From contig NZ_CP093528.1 of NCBI RefSeq assembly GCF_022682305.1, forward strand, positions 571,501 through 635,500: DNA of 64,000 nucleotides, given 5' to 3'. Origin of the DNA: Shinella zoogloeoides (GTDB lineage: Bacteria > Pseudomonadota > Alphaproteobacteria > Rhizobiales > Rhizobiaceae). Positions 52,322-63,873 of this stretch are shown in pieces. The notes below the pieces were generated by a model. It saw only the letters and a program-made list of their open reading frames with translations. It was not told the origin of the DNA and searched no databases. Each line of letters opens with the position of its first letter. Position 1 is the first letter of the stretch. A program made the translations under genes and the position numbers.

Positions 52322-52339
52322 TGATTCTACAACGAATCA
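52322..52339. promoter_or_regulatory. Perfect dyad upstream of the small gene at 52453
   Basis: TGATTC (52322-52327) and GAATCA (52334-52339) flank TACAAC. The dyad is AT-rich in a GC-rich region and lies about 115 bp before the small ORF. It could be an operator; no regulator is assigned. Confidence 0.35.
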
Positions 52340-52452
52340 TGTAGCTTAAGGTTGAGCGGCAAATTCATACATCGGTATAGTTCTGGGGTCGACGCGCGCA
52401 GGCGCAGTCACGATGTGCCGCTTTGTGCTGAATGATTTGGCATGAGGGGAAC

Positions 52453-52668
52453 ATGACGCCAAATACATCTACCATCGAAGAAACCCGTCTCAAGTCCTGG
52501 GCCTGTGACAAGGCGCAGGAGATCATGCTGCGGGAAGGCTTCCGTCTGATCCGGTCCGCCCGTACCGGCAGCAATATCGAAATCCGTGAGACGAGCCTGA
52601 TCATGGCCCGCGTCATCGCGGCCTCGCTTGTCGAGGCCTCGTCCGCGGGACGACCGGCGGGGGAATAG
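52453..52668 (+). CDS. Small protein of unknown function, 71 aa
   Basis: The ORF starts at an ATG four bases after AGGGG. The product is helical, with Leu-Lys-Ser-Trp-Ala-Cys-Asp-Lys-Ala-Gln-Glu-Ile-Met-Leu in the middle and a Met-Ala-Arg-Val-Ile-Ala-Ala segment near the C-terminus. An in-frame ATG at 52432 lacks an SD. No family is recognised. Confidence 0.55.
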   Translation: MTPNTSTIEETRLKSWACDKAQEIMLREGFRLIRSARTGSNIEIRETSLIMARVIAASLVEASSAGRPAGE

Positions 52669-52681
52669 GCCGGGACCAAGA

Positions 52682-52701
52682 CCCGCCGGGAGACCGGCGG
52701 G
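52682..52701. terminator. Hairpin between the small gene and the DUF305 gene
   Basis: CCCGCCGG (52682-52689) and CCGGCGGG (52694-52701) pair around GAGA. It lies between convergent genes and has a weak T tail on the minus side. Confidence 0.65.
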
Positions 52702-52716
52702 CCTCGTCATGCGGGC

Positions 52717-53097
52717 TTACTTGGCGTTCTTCGACAGCCAGTCTTCCATCATCCTGATCTCGCCCTCCTGGGCGCTGATGACGTCTTCGGCGAGCTTGCG
52801 CAGCGCCGGGTCCTTGCCGTGTTCCAGCTCGACCCTTGCCATGTCGATGGCGCCCTGGTGGTGGGCGATCATGCCGCGCACGAAGTCGACATCGGCATCG
52901 CCGGTGAAGTCGAGCGCCATTCCGGCATGCATCTTGTCATTGGCGGCGATGAAGGCCTTGGTGGAGGCGCTCTCATCGGCAGCCGGCTCGCTGGCGGTCA
53001 TGCCCTGATGGGCGGAATGATCGGCCTCCTGGGCGAAGGCCGGCAGGGCGAGGGCGAGCGAAAGGGCTGCGCCGAGAAGCATGGTCTTTGCGTTCAT
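52717..53097 (-). CDS. Secreted DUF305 protein
   Basis: 126 aa. A signal peptide (ending Ala-Phe-Ala-Gln) is followed by the four-helix DUF305 domain with Met-Ile-Ala-His-His-Gln-Gly-Ala-Ile-Asp-Met-Ala. The paired histidines and Met/His-rich segments (Asp-His-Ser-Ala-His-Gln-Gly-Met, Met-His-Ala-Gly-Met) are typical of copper-linked DUF305 proteins. It sits next to a His/Met/Cys-rich protein at 53166-53492, suggesting a periplasmic metal-handling pair. Confidence 0.85.
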   Translation of the reverse strand: MNAKTMLLGAALSLALALPAFAQEADHSAHQGMTASEPAADESASTKAFIAANDKMHAGMALDFTGDADVDFVRGMIAHHQGAIDMARVELEHGKDPALRKLAEDVISAQEGEIRMMEDWLSKNAK

Positions 53098-53165
53098 TGT
53101 CTTTTCCAGTTCTGAAACGTGTTCGAGAGCCGGGGCAAATGCCCCGGGGCGTTCGTTCGACGCGT

Positions 53166-53492
53166 TCAGAACCGGGGAGGGGGATTGAGCGGGCGCAGCG
53201 CAAGGCCGGCAAGCTGCGGCGTGACGGCCGGCAGCCGGCTTGAAAGGCTGGAGAGGCGGCCCGGCGCTTCCAGCCGCTCGGCCTCGATCGCGAAACAGGC
53301 GGCACAGGCCACGGGATGTGCCATGGGTTTGGCTGTGCCCTTGCCCTCCGCCTCGTCGCCGGTTTCCCCGGCCATTGCGTGCATGGCATGCATGCTAGCC
53401 GGCTGGGCGACCGTCATCGTCGCCGCCATCGCCGGAATCCATCCGGCAAGCACGGCGCCCAGAAGGGCGAGGACGAAGAGAATCTGTCTCAT
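53166..53492 (-). CDS. His/Met-rich membrane/secreted protein (DUF2946-like)
   Basis: 108 aa. A hydrophobic N-terminus (signal or anchor) is followed by Met-His-Ala-Met-His-Ala-Met and His-Pro-Val-Ala-Cys-Ala-Ala-Cys. These are possible metal ligands, and the layout resembles DUF2946-type proteins. It is directly upstream of the DUF305 gene on the same strand, gap 68 bp. Metal handling is inferred, not demonstrated. Confidence 0.6.
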   Translation of the reverse strand: MRQILFVLALLGAVLAGWIPAMAATMTVAQPASMHAMHAMAGETGDEAEGKGTAKPMAHPVACAACFAIEAERLEAPGRLSSLSSRLPAVTPQLAGLALRPLNPPPRF

Positions 53493-53621
53493 GGCGGAAG
53501 AGATAGGTGCACGCCGCGCGAAAGAAAAGGGGCTGTCTGCGAAGATGCCTGCGCCCTTGCCGCTGCCCGTTCAATCCGCTAGGGAAACCACAACGGAAAT
53601 ACAGGAATTTCGGGTATCCCG

Positions 53622-55136
53622 ATGAGCGAAAAGCAGAAAAAACCGCAGAAGCTGAAAGCCCGCCTGCCGCGCGGCTTTGTCGACCGTGACGCCGCGGACA
53701 TCCGCGCGGTCAATGAGATGACGGCGCGCATCCGCGAGGTCTACGAGCGCTACGGCTTCGACCCGGTCGAAACCCCGCTGATGGAATATACCGATGCGCT
53801 CGGCAAGTTCCTGCCGGACAGCGACCGCCCGAACGAGGGCGTGTTCTCGCTGCAGGACGACGACGACCAGTGGATGAGCCTGCGCTACGACCTGACGGCG
53901 CCGCTCGCCCGTCATGTCGCCGAGAATTTCAACGAGATCCAGCTTCCCTACCGCACCTATCGCGCCGGCTACGTCTTCCGCAACGAGAAGCCCGGCCCGG
54001 GCCGCTTCCGCCAGTTCATGCAGTTCGATGCCGACACGGTCGGCGCGGCCGGCGTGCAGGCGGATGCCGAAATGTGCATGATGTTCGCCGACACGATGGA
54101 AGCGCTCGGCATCAAGCGTGGCGACTACGTGATCCGCGTCAACAACCGCAAGGTTCTCGATGGCGTGCTGGAGGCCATCGGCCTCGGCGGTGAAGATAAT
54201 GCCGGCGCGCGCCTCACCGTGCTGCGCGCCATCGACAAGCTCGACAAGTTCGGTCCCGAGGGTGTCCGGCTGCTGCTCGGCGAAGGCCGCAAGGATGAAT
54301 CCGGCGACTTCACCAAGGGCGCACGCCTTGCCGCCGACCAGATCGAGAAGGTGCTCTTCTTCGTCGGTATCAAGGACTATGCGGAAAGCGCCGCCGACCT
54401 CGCCAAGCTCGTCGAGGGCAGCGCGCGCGGCAGCGAGGGCGTCGAGGAACTGAACCAGATCGGCCATCTCGTCACGTCCGCCGGCTACCAGCCGGACCGC
54501 ATCAAGATCGACCCCTCCGTCGTGCGCGGCCTTGAATATTACACCGGTCCCGTCTTCGAGGCCGAGCTGCAATTCGCCGTCACCAACGAGAAGGGCGAAA
54601 AGGTCGTCTTCGGCTCGGTCGGCGGCGGCGGGCGCTATGACGGCCTCGTCTCGCGCTTCATGGGCCAGCCGGTGCCGGCCACGGGCTTCTCCATCGGCGT
54701 CTCGCGCCTGATGACGGCGCTGAAGAACCTCGGCAAGCTCGGCCAGTCCGAGGTGGTCGCGCCCGTTCTCGTCACCGTCATGGACGGCGACATCGAGAGC
54801 ATGGGCCGCTACCAGCACTTCACGCAGGAACTGCGCGCTGCCGGCATCCGCGCGGAGATGTACCAGGGCAACTGGAAGAAGTTCGGCAACCAGCTCAAAT
54901 ATGCCGACCGCCGCAACGCCCCCATCGCCATCATCCAGGGCGGCGACGAGCGGGCCGAGGGCGTGGTGCAGATCAAGGACCTGATCGAGGGCAAGCGCCT
55001 TTCCGGCGAGATCGAGGACAACACGTCCTGGCGCGAGGCGCGCGTGGCGCAGGTTTCCGTGCCGGAAGCCGAACTCGTCACCAGGGTCCGCGAAATCCTA
55101 GAGGCGCAGGCCGAAGACCGGGCGCGGGCCGTCTGA
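53622..55136 (+). CDS. hisS: Histidyl-tRNA synthetase
   Basis: 504 aa class II synthetase. Motif 2 region [12 protein letters not shown], the HisRS signature Val-Arg-Gly-Leu-Glu-Tyr-Tyr-Thr-Gly and motif 3 Gly-Gly-Gly-Arg-Tyr-Asp are present, then the anticodon-binding domain. It charges tRNA-His. It is followed at 5 bases by hisZ, forming hisS-hisZ-hisG. Confidence 0.97.
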   Translation: MSEKQKKPQKLKARLPRGFVDRDAADIRAVNEMTARIREVYERYGFDPVETPLMEYTDALGKFLPDSDRPNEGVFSLQDDDDQWMSLRYDLTAPLARHVAENFNEIQLPYRTYRAGYVFRNEKPGPGRFRQFMQFDADTVGAAGVQADAEMCMMFADTMEALGIKRGDYVIRVNNRKVLDGVLEAIGLGGEDNAGARLTVLRAIDKLDKFGPEGVRLLLGEGRKDESGDFTKGARLAADQIEKVLFFVGIKDYAESAADLAKLVEGSARGSEGVEELNQIGHLVTSAGYQPDRIKIDPSVVRGLEYYTGPVFEAELQFAVTNEKGEKVVFGSVGGGGRYDGLVSRFMGQPVPATGFSIGVSRLMTALKNLGKLGQSEVVAPVLVTVMDGDIESMGRYQHFTQELRAAGIRAEMYQGNWKKFGNQLKYADRRNAPIAIIQGGDERAEGVVQIKDLIEGKRLSGEIEDNTSWREARVAQVSVPEAELVTRVREILEAQAEDRARAV

Positions 55137-55140
55137 CGCC

Positions 55141-56274
55141 ATGCCGCTCGCAAACCTCCCCGCCTTCGCCTCCGACCTGATCGCCGCGCTGGAAGCGCTC
55201 GGCACGGAGCGCGTCGACACGCCGGTGATCCAGCCGGCCGAACCCTTCCTCGACATGGCGGGCGAGGACCTGCGCCGGCGCATCTTCATGACGGAGAGCG
55301 AGACCGGCAAGAGCCTGTGCCTCCGGCCCGAATTCACCATCCCCGTCTGCCTGCGCCATATCGAGACGGCAACCGGCACGCCGAAGCGCTACGCCTATCT
55401 CGGCGAGGTCTTCCGCCAGCGCCGCGAGGGGCCGAACGAATTCTACCAGGCCGGCATCGAGGATCTCGGCGAGCCGGATGTCGCCCGTGCCGACGCGCGC
55501 GCCGTCCGCGATGCACGCACCGTCCTTGCGAACGGCCTGCCGGGCGTCGATCTTTCGATCGTGCTCGGCGACCAGTCGGTCTTCGAAGCGGTGGTCGCGG
55601 CCTGCGGCCTGCCGGCCGGCTGGCAGAAGCGGCTGGTCCACGCCTTCGGCAACCAGGAGCGCCTGCAAAAGCTGATGGCCGATCTTTCCGATCCCGCGCC
55701 CTCGGGCGTCTTCGGCCCGGAGGTCGATCGTCTCGCCATCCTCGGCACGCTCGAGGACGAGGCGAAGCTGGTCGCCCATATCGACGCGACCATGGAGGCG
55801 ACCGGCTATTCCACCAATGCCAGCCGCAGCCCCGCCGATATCGCACGCCGCCTGCGCGAGAAGATGGAGCTTGCCAATACCCGTCTCGACAGCCGCACGC
55901 TCGCCCTGCTCAAGGAATTCCTGGCGCTGGAACTGAGCCTTGCCGAGGCACCCATGGCGCTCGCCGCCTTCGCGGACAAGGCCGGCCTTTCGCTCGGCGC
56001 GGCGCTGGCGCGGTTCGAAAGCCGCGTTTCGGCGCTGCGTGAGATCGGTGTCGATCCGGCGGGCGTCACCTACCGCGCCGCCTTCGGCCGCCCGCTCGAT
56101 TATTATACCGGCCTCGTCTTTGAGATCGCGCCGGCGGGCGGCGACCTCGTGCTGGCCGGCGGCGGCCGCTTCGACCGGCTGCTGACGCTGCTCGGCGCGA
56201 AGGAACGCATCCCCGCCGTCGGCTTCTCGCTCTGGCTCGACCGTATCGAAAGCGTGAAGGGAGCCGCGGCATGA
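55141..56274 (+). CDS. hisZ: ATP phosphoribosyltransferase regulatory subunit HisZ
   Basis: 377 aa HisRS-like paralog lacking the anticodon domain. Leu-Arg-Pro-Glu-Phe-Thr-Ile-Pro-Val and [10 protein letters not shown] mark the synthetase fold. It is the regulatory partner that activates the short HisG for histidine synthesis. It is coupled to hisS (4-bp gap) and overlaps hisG by ATGA. Confidence 0.95.
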   Translation: MPLANLPAFASDLIAALEALGTERVDTPVIQPAEPFLDMAGEDLRRRIFMTESETGKSLCLRPEFTIPVCLRHIETATGTPKRYAYLGEVFRQRREGPNEFYQAGIEDLGEPDVARADARAVRDARTVLANGLPGVDLSIVLGDQSVFEAVVAACGLPAGWQKRLVHAFGNQERLQKLMADLSDPAPSGVFGPEVDRLAILGTLEDEAKLVAHIDATMEATGYSTNASRSPADIARRLREKMELANTRLDSRTLALLKEFLALELSLAEAPMALAAFADKAGLSLGAALARFESRVSALREIGVDPAGVTYRAAFGRPLDYYTGLVFEIAPAGGDLVLAGGGRFDRLLTLLGAKERIPAVGFSLWLDRIESVKGAAA

Positions 56275-56966
56275 CCATCACCATCGGCCTTCCCTCCAAG
56301 GGGCGCATGAAGGAGGATAGCTCCGCCATCCTCGCCCGCGCCGGCTTCCCCGTCACCGCCGTCGGCAACGACCGCTCCTACCGCGGCCGTGTCGAGGGGC
56401 GCGACGATATCGAGATCGCCTTCCTCTCGGCGTCCGAAATCTCCCGCGAGATCGCCAACGGCACCGTCGATTTCGGCGTGACCGGCGAGGACCTCGTGCG
56501 CGAAGGGCTGGCGGAAGCCGACGCCCGCGTCGAGTTCTGCGCCCGCCTCGGCTTCGGCCATGCGGATGTCGTCGTCGCCGTGCCGGAAATCTGGCTCGAC
56601 GTCGACACCATGGCCGACCTTGGCGACGTCGCCGCGGACTTCCGCGCCCGCCATGGCCGACGCCTCACCATCGCGACCAAATACTGGCGGCTGACGCAGC
56701 AGTTCTTCTCCGGCAACCACGGCATCCAGCTCTACCGCATCGTCGAAAGCCTTGGCGCGACCGAAGGCGCGCCGGCCTCCGGCTCGGCCGATATCATCGT
56801 GGACATCACCTCGACCGGCTCGACCCTCGTAGCCAACCACCTGAAGATCCTCTCCGATGGCGTGATCCTGAAGTCGGAAGCCTGCCTCGTGCGCGCCCGC
56901 AAGCCGGAGCATGCGGGCAATGCCGTGGTGGCGGAGATCGCCGAGGCCGTGCGCGCCGCGCTTTGA
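56271..56966 (+). CDS. hisG: ATP phosphoribosyltransferase catalytic subunit (short form)
   Basis: 231 aa. It condenses ATP with PRPP, the first step of histidine biosynthesis. Leu-Pro-Ser-Lys-Gly-Arg-Met near the N-terminus and Asp-Ile-Thr-Ser-Thr-Gly-Ser-Thr-Leu near residue 180 (PRPP loop) are present, and the C-terminal ACT-like domain of long HisG is absent, which fits dependence on HisZ. Confidence 0.95.
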   Translation: MTITIGLPSKGRMKEDSSAILARAGFPVTAVGNDRSYRGRVEGRDDIEIAFLSASEISREIANGTVDFGVTGEDLVREGLAEADARVEFCARLGFGHADVVVAVPEIWLDVDTMADLGDVAADFRARHGRRLTIATKYWRLTQQFFSGNHGIQLYRIVESLGATEGAPASGSADIIVDITSTGSTLVANHLKILSDGVILKSEACLVRARKPEHAGNAVVAEIAEAVRAAL

Positions 56967-57064
56967 GGGACGCAAACGAAGGCCCCGGCGGCGCGGCCAT
57001 GCGTTGACGCCGTGCGCCGGAGCGCGCTACCTCTTTTACGAAACAGAGACGGGACGGAGCTATC

Positions 57065-58282
57065 GTGACGGGAAGACTGGTTGTTGTGGGCGGCGGTCAG
57101 GCCGCATTCGCCCTCGTTGCCAAATTGCGCGCGCTGAAGGACGAACGGCCGATCACCATCGTCGCGGCCGAGGCGAGCCACCCCTACCAGCGCCCGCCGC
57201 TCTCCAAGAAATACCTGCTCGGCGAGGCCGACCTTTCCCGCCTGATGTTCCGGCCGGAGAACTGGTATCCGGAGAATGCCGTCGATATCCGTCTGTCGAC
57301 CCAGGTCATCGCCATCGACCGGGCCGCAAAGACGGTCACGCTCAGTGACGGTTCCACGCTGCATTACGGTGTCCTCGCTTTTGCTACCGGCTCGACGCCG
57401 CGCCGCCTGCCGGCCGAGATCGGCGGCGACCTCGACGGCGTCTTCACGGTGCGCGACTATCGCGATGCCGACCGCCTCGGCCTCGAAATGCAGGAAGGCC
57501 GCCGGGCGCTGGTCGTCGGCGGCGGTTATATCGGCCTCGAAGCGGCGGCCGTCGCGCGAGGCAGGGGCCTCGACGTGACGGTCATCGAGATGGCCGACCG
57601 CATCCTCGCCCGCGTCGCTTCGCCTGCGACCGCGACGATCCTGAAGGCGATCCACAATGCGCGCGGCGTCGATGTGCGTGAGAAGACCGGCCTCGTGCGT
57701 CTTCTCGGCGAAAACGGCCGCGTGACGGGCGCGGAGCTTTCGGACGGCTTCGTGCTGCCGGTCGATCTGGTGATCGCCGGCATCGGCGTGACGGCCAACG
57801 ACCAGCTTGCCCGCGAGGCTGGGCTGGAGGTCGCGAACGGCATCGTGGTCGATGCGCATGCCCGCACCTCCGATCCATCGATCTTCGCCATGGGCGACTG
57901 CGCGGTGCTGCCCTTCGAGGGCAATCGCGTGCGACTCGAATCCGTGCAGAACGCGGTCGACCAGGCCGAAGCGGCGGCGGCCGTCATCGCCGGCGGCGAC
58001 GCGCCCTACGAGCCGAAGCCGTGGTTCTGGTCCGACCAGTACGACGTCAAGCTCCAGATCGCCGGCTTTTGCATGGGCTTCGACGATACCTTCGTGCGCC
58101 CCGGCCAGCGCGAGGGCGCGGTCTCCGTCTGGTATTTCCGTGAGGGCAGGCTGATCGCCGTGGACGCCGTCAACGACGCCAAGGCCTACGTGGTCGGCAA
58201 GAAGCTCATCGAGATGGGCCGCACGCCCGACCGGGCGAGCCTCGAAGACCCGGCGGCGGACCTCAAGGCGCTGACGCTCTGA
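57065..58282 (+). CDS. FAD-dependent ferredoxin-reductase-like oxidoreductase
   Basis: 405 aa. The FAD motif Val-Val-Val-Gly-Gly-Gly-Gln-Ala-Ala is at the N-terminus, the NAD(P)H motif Val-Val-Gly-Gly-Gly-Tyr-Ile-Gly-Leu-Glu near residue 148, and Ala-Met-Gly-Asp-Cys near 278. The pattern matches putidaredoxin-reductase-type enzymes that pass electrons to a 2Fe-2S ferredoxin for Rieske dioxygenases or P450s. No such partner is in this window. Start is GTG 57065 with a nearby GGACGGAGC. Confidence 0.9.
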   Translation: MTGRLVVVGGGQAAFALVAKLRALKDERPITIVAAEASHPYQRPPLSKKYLLGEADLSRLMFRPENWYPENAVDIRLSTQVIAIDRAAKTVTLSDGSTLHYGVLAFATGSTPRRLPAEIGGDLDGVFTVRDYRDADRLGLEMQEGRRALVVGGGYIGLEAAAVARGRGLDVTVIEMADRILARVASPATATILKAIHNARGVDVREKTGLVRLLGENGRVTGAELSDGFVLPVDLVIAGIGVTANDQLAREAGLEVANGIVVDAHARTSDPSIFAMGDCAVLPFEGNRVRLESVQNAVDQAEAAAAVIAGGDAPYEPKPWFWSDQYDVKLQIAGFCMGFDDTFVRPGQREGAVSVWYFREGRLIAVDAVNDAKAYVVGKKLIEMGRTPDRASLEDPAADLKALTL

Positions 58283-58464
58283 GGCCACGGCCATGCGCCG
58301 GCCGCAGAAAGGCTGTCCTGGCCGGCACGGCTGTATATTTGGCATTTGTTAAATGTAATCGAATGCAACGAACCGGTGCGTCCGCTTCCGGCAGGCCGGT
58401 TCACCGATTTTTTAACGTTCGCCGGTTGTTTGGGGCCTTCCTGCCTCCCATCCGGTGATCCTTC

Positions 58465-61263
58465 ATGCTCCGTGTCCTTACCTGCATCGTCGTCGAGCAC
58501 GATCTTCGTCTCGTCCTGCTTGCGGCGCTCATCTGCTTCCTGTCCTGCTACGTCGCGGTGACGCTGGCGCAGAGGGCGCGGGTGGCGGAGGGAATGGCGC
58601 GCGCCCTGTGGCTCGGTGCGGCCGGCGCGTCGAGTGGTTTCGGCATCTGGGCGACGCACTTCATCGCCATGCTCGCCTACGATCCCGGCGTGGTCGTGGG
58701 CTACGACATGAAGCTGACGCTGGTCTCGCTCGCCGTCGCCATCGTGATGACGACGGGCGGCCTTGCCCTTGCCACCTATGTCGCCGGCCGTGGCGCCGTG
58801 GTCGCGGGCGGCCTGCTGCTCGGCGCCGGCATCGCCTCCATGCACTATATCGGCATGTCGGCGGTGGAATTGCCCGGCACCATCCACTGGGACGCCGCCT
58901 ATGTCGTGGGCTCGATCGTCTGCGCCGGTCTTTTCGGCGCGCTGGCGCTCGTCGTCTGCATGCGTCCACAGCACGGCATGCGCGAAAGGGCGCTCGCCAC
59001 CGCGCTGATGGCGCTCGGCGTCGTGTCGCTGCATTTCACGGCGATGGCCGCGGTGGCGGTCGAGGCCGGTCCGCTGTCGGTGGACAATGATGCGCTGATC
59101 CCCACGGCCCTGATGGTGCCGCTGATCACGGCTGTCGCCTTCTCGCTGCTCTTCACCGGCCTTGCCGCCGCGATCTTCGCGCGCCAGGCCGAGCTTGCCG
59201 CAAGCGAGAGCACGCGCCAGTTCGCAATGCTCGTTCAGGGCGTCAAGGACTATGCCATTTGCATGCTCGACCCGGACGGCTATGTGACCAACTGGAACGA
59301 GGGCGCCGAGCGCCACAAGGGCTACAAGGCGCACGAGATCGTCGGCCGGCACTTTTCCGAGTTCTACAGCGCCGAGAGCCGGGCGGCCGGCCTGCCCGAG
59401 GCGGCGCTCGCGACCGCCCGGGAATCTGGAAACTACGAGGGGGAGGGCTGGCGCTACCGCAAGGATGGCTCGCGCTTCTGGGCCAATGTGGTGCTCGATC
59501 CCATCCACGACACGAGCGGCGTGCTGGTCGGCTATGCCAAGATCACCAAGGACATCACCGCGGAAAAGGCCAATGCCGACCGGTTGGCGGAAGTGACGAA
59601 GAACCTTGATCTCGCGCTGGAGAACATGTCGCAGGGCCTGTGCCTGTTCGACAAGGACGAGCGCCTGCTGCTCGCCAACAAGCGCTACAGCGAGGTGTTC
59701 CGCATCCCGGACGATCGCGTCCGCCCCGGCGTGACCTTCCGCTCTATCATCGAGCGCGGCCTTGCCGATGTCTATGGCGACCCGAAGATATGGCGGCCGA
59801 AGGCGCGGGACATCTATACGCGCCATCGCGCCGTGATCCATACCGATGGGGGAGGCTGCCTCGTCGAGAAGCTGTCGACCGGCGCGTCCGTGCAAATCCG
59901 CTACCGTACGCTGCCGGACGGCGGCTGGGTCGTGACCTACGAAGACATTTCGGATCGCCTCCGCTCGGAGGAGCAGATCTCCTTCCTGGCCCGCCACGAC
60001 GCCCTGACGGGCCTGCCGAACCGCGCCAGCTTCAACAACAGGCTCGAGGCCGATCTGGGATCGGCGCTACGCTCCGGCGGCAAGGTGGCGGCCATCGGCA
60101 TCGACCTGGACAAGTTCAAGGAAATCAACGACACGCGCGGCCATGCGGCCGGAGACGAAGTGCTTGTCACGCTTTCGCGCCGCATGGAAGCCTGTCTGCA
60201 GGCTGATGAAACGGTCGCCCGCTTCGGCGGCGACGAGTTCGCGGCCGCCAAGCGTTTCGAGGACATGTCGGATCTCACCGACTTCATCCAGCGTCTCGAA
60301 GCCTGCCTCAACGAGGAGATCCGTATCGACGGCTACGACATCAAGCCCGGCGCCAGCCTCGGCGTCGCGATCTATCCGCAGGACGCCGACACTGTCGAGG
60401 CGCTGCTCAACAATGCCGACCTTGCCATGTACCGCGCCAAGGATGCGCTGACGGAGACGGTCTGCTTCTACGAAGTCTCCATGGACGAGGCCGCGCGCGG
60501 CCGCCGTCTCATCGCCAGCGACCTCTGGCAGGTCGTGAGCCGCGAGGAATTGCAGCTCCACTATCAGGTCCAGAAGTCGGTCAGCTCCGGCGAGACGACC
60601 GGTTACGAAGTGCTGCTGCGCTGGCACCATCCCGTCCGTGGCACGATCCCGCCCGGCGAGTTCATCCCGATCGCGGAGGAATGCGGCGCCATCCTGCCGA
60701 TCGGCGAATGGGTGCTGCGCGAGGCCTGCCGCGAGGCGGCGGCCTGGGACAACGACCACAAGATCGCCGTCAACCTTTCGCCGGTCCAGCTCGGCAACGC
60801 CGACGTCGCCGATCTCGTGCACCGGGTTCTCCTCGAAACCGGCCTCAATCCGCGCCGCCTCGAACTGGAGATCACCGAATCGACCATCATCGGTGACAAG
60901 GAGCGCGCCCTCAACACGCTCCGCCGCATCAAGGCCCTCGGCGTGACCATCGCCATCGATGATTTCGGCACGGGTTACTCGTCGCTCGAAACGCTCCGCG
61001 CCTTCCCCTTCGACAAGATCAAGCTGGATCGCAGCTTCATGAACGAGGTCGAGGCAAGCCCGGAGGCGAAGGCCATCATCCGCGCCATCCTGGCGCTCGG
61101 CCAGACGCTGCGCGTGCCTGTGCTGGCCGAAGGCGTGGAGACCAGCAGCCAGCTTGCCATATTGCTGGAAGAAGGGTGCGACGAGGCGCAGGGCTATTTC
61201 CTCGGACGCCCGGCGCCGATCGAGCGCATTCGCATCGAGCCGGACATGGGCCGGGCCGCCTGA
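58465..61263 (+). CDS. MHYT-PAS-GGDEF-EAL c-di-GMP signalling protein
   Basis: 932 aa. N-terminal MHYT repeats (Thr-His-Phe-Ile-Ala-Met, Met-His-Tyr-Ile-Gly-Met, Leu-His-Phe-Thr-Ala-Met) sit in about seven membrane helices (1-240). PAS domains follow (about 250-490), then GGDEF (Gly-Gly-Asp-Glu-Phe at 588-592, intact) and EAL (Glu-Val-Leu at 715-717, then Val-Asn-Leu-Ser-Pro, Asp-Asp-Phe-Gly-Thr-Gly, Lys-Leu-Asp-Arg-Ser). The diguanylate cyclase has no RxxD inhibitory site upstream. Both catalytic halves look usable, so it may synthesise or degrade c-di-GMP. MHYT domains may bind copper and sense gases. Confidence 0.93.
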   Translation: MLRVLTCIVVEHDLRLVLLAALICFLSCYVAVTLAQRARVAEGMARALWLGAAGASSGFGIWATHFIAMLAYDPGVVVGYDMKLTLVSLAVAIVMTTGGLALATYVAGRGAVVAGGLLLGAGIASMHYIGMSAVELPGTIHWDAAYVVGSIVCAGLFGALALVVCMRPQHGMRERALATALMALGVVSLHFTAMAAVAVEAGPLSVDNDALIPTALMVPLITAVAFSLLFTGLAAAIFARQAELAASESTRQFAMLVQGVKDYAICMLDPDGYVTNWNEGAERHKGYKAHEIVGRHFSEFYSAESRAAGLPEAALATARESGNYEGEGWRYRKDGSRFWANVVLDPIHDTSGVLVGYAKITKDITAEKANADRLAEVTKNLDLALENMSQGLCLFDKDERLLLANKRYSEVFRIPDDRVRPGVTFRSIIERGLADVYGDPKIWRPKARDIYTRHRAVIHTDGGGCLVEKLSTGASVQIRYRTLPDGGWVVTYEDISDRLRSEEQISFLARHDALTGLPNRASFNNRLEADLGSALRSGGKVAAIGIDLDKFKEINDTRGHAAGDEVLVTLSRRMEACLQADETVARFGGDEFAAAKRFEDMSDLTDFIQRLEACLNEEIRIDGYDIKPGASLGVAIYPQDADTVEALLNNADLAMYRAKDALTETVCFYEVSMDEAARGRRLIASDLWQVVSREELQLHYQVQKSVSSGETTGYEVLLRWHHPVRGTIPPGEFIPIAEECGAILPIGEWVLREACREAAAWDNDHKIAVNLSPVQLGNADVADLVHRVLLETGLNPRRLELEITESTIIGDKERALNTLRRIKALGVTIAIDDFGTGYSSLETLRAFPFDKIKLDRSFMNEVEASPEAKAIIRAILALGQTLRVPVLAEGVETSSQLAILLEEGCDEAQGYFLGRPAPIERIRIEPDMGRAA

Positions 61264-61270
61264 GGGCGGC

Positions 61271-61717
61271 CTACTGCCGCTTGAAGCGGCGGCCCGTGAG
61301 GTCGATCTGGAAGCGCGGGAAGATGAAGACGCCGATGATCGTGCCGGAGAACCGTTCCTCCAGCCCGGTCGATTCGCCGACGCAGAACACCGGCTGGCGC
61401 GGCGCGCCGTCGAGGTGGATCGTCGTGGAGAAGCAGAAGGACGAGGAGGAGGCCGCGGCCTGCTCGAAGAGTTCCAGCACGCGGGTGCGGTCGAGCGGCT
61501 CATAGCAGCGGATGAGATTGAGCAGGCCGCAATTGCGCTGCGCCAGGCCGTGCGCCTGCGCCGCCTTCTCACCGAGCGTGAAGAGGCCGCTGGAAAGATC
61601 GCCGGTCCAGCGCTCGGTCACGCAATATTGCGTCAGCAGTTCGTTGTCCGTCTCGTCGAAATTCGTCGAGCCGGGCAGGAAAGGCGACGAGAGATCCGTC
61701 TTGATTATCTTGAACAC
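61271..61717 (-). CDS. PAS-domain-like protein, unknown function
   Basis: 148 aa. It looks like a single PAS-type sensor domain: Thr-Glu-Arg-Trp-Thr-Gly-Asp-Leu-Ser-Ser-Gly near residue 35 and strands ending in Gly-Val-Phe-Ile-Phe-Pro-Arg-Phe. Ser-rich and Cys residues (Ser-Ser-Ser-Ser-Phe-Cys) could bind a ligand, but none is apparent. It is convergent with the MHYT-GGDEF-EAL gene, 7 bp apart. Confidence 0.7.
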   Translation of the reverse strand: MFKIIKTDLSSPFLPGSTNFDETDNELLTQYCVTERWTGDLSSGLFTLGEKAAQAHGLAQRNCGLLNLIRCYEPLDRTRVLELFEQAAASSSSFCFSTTIHLDGAPRQPVFCVGESTGLEERFSGTIIGVFIFPRFQIDLTGRRFKRQ

Positions 61718-62110
61718 CTACGACCCCAGGGCAGTTGCTCGAATTTGCTCGGCACGTCGCGCCCTTGCGGGCCGTGACATGCAAAAAAACGGAACTGGCT
61801 GACATCCCTCGAAGCCCGCCGAACCGCTTTCCGTTGTACTGAACTGCGTCCGGCGCCTACGATAACGTAGTGGATCGGACGTACGCGCTGAAACCCTCGG
61901 ATTGGCCGCCGGTCTCATGAACTCGGAAATTCCGGCGGCACAGCCGAGTGCTGCGCCAAGAACCGGCCCGTGAACTCCTGAAGAAACATAAAGTTCCCTT
62001 GCGGCGCTTTATAATTGGTTTTTTTAGGCCATCAACGGCTTTTTGATAATTATTGTACAATTGGAAAAATTCTTTTCACGGCAACGATGCAGGTCACCGT
62101 CCTCGCGCAA
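61718..62110. other. AT-richer intergenic region
   Basis: About 390 bp between the start of the PAS-like gene and the groEL terminator. It contains poly-T and poly-A tracts near 62020-62090 and no recognisable gene. An open frame on the minus strand (61857-62060) lacks an SD and looks like chance. It must hold the PAS-like gene promoter. Confidence 0.5.
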
Positions 62111-62112
62111 AG

Positions 62113-62140
62113 AAAAAGGGCGGTCCGAAGACCGCCCTTT
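62113..62140 (-). terminator. Rho-independent terminator of groEL
   Basis: AAAGGGCGGTC (62115-62125) and GACCGCCCTTT (62130-62140) pair around CGAA. On the minus strand a T run follows (62113-62117). It lies 40 bases after the groEL stop. Confidence 0.93.
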
Positions 62141-62182
62141 CATGACTGAACCGGATGGCTCAGATGTGAAGGCTTTCGCCTA

Positions 62183-63862
<1,680 letters not shown>

Positions 63863-63873
63863 TTACCGGCAGA

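Noticed and set aside
61857..62060. 67-aa minus-strand open frame upstream of the PAS-like gene
   Set aside because: No ribosome binding site, unusual composition and no recognisable motif; probably chance in AT-richer intergenic DNA.
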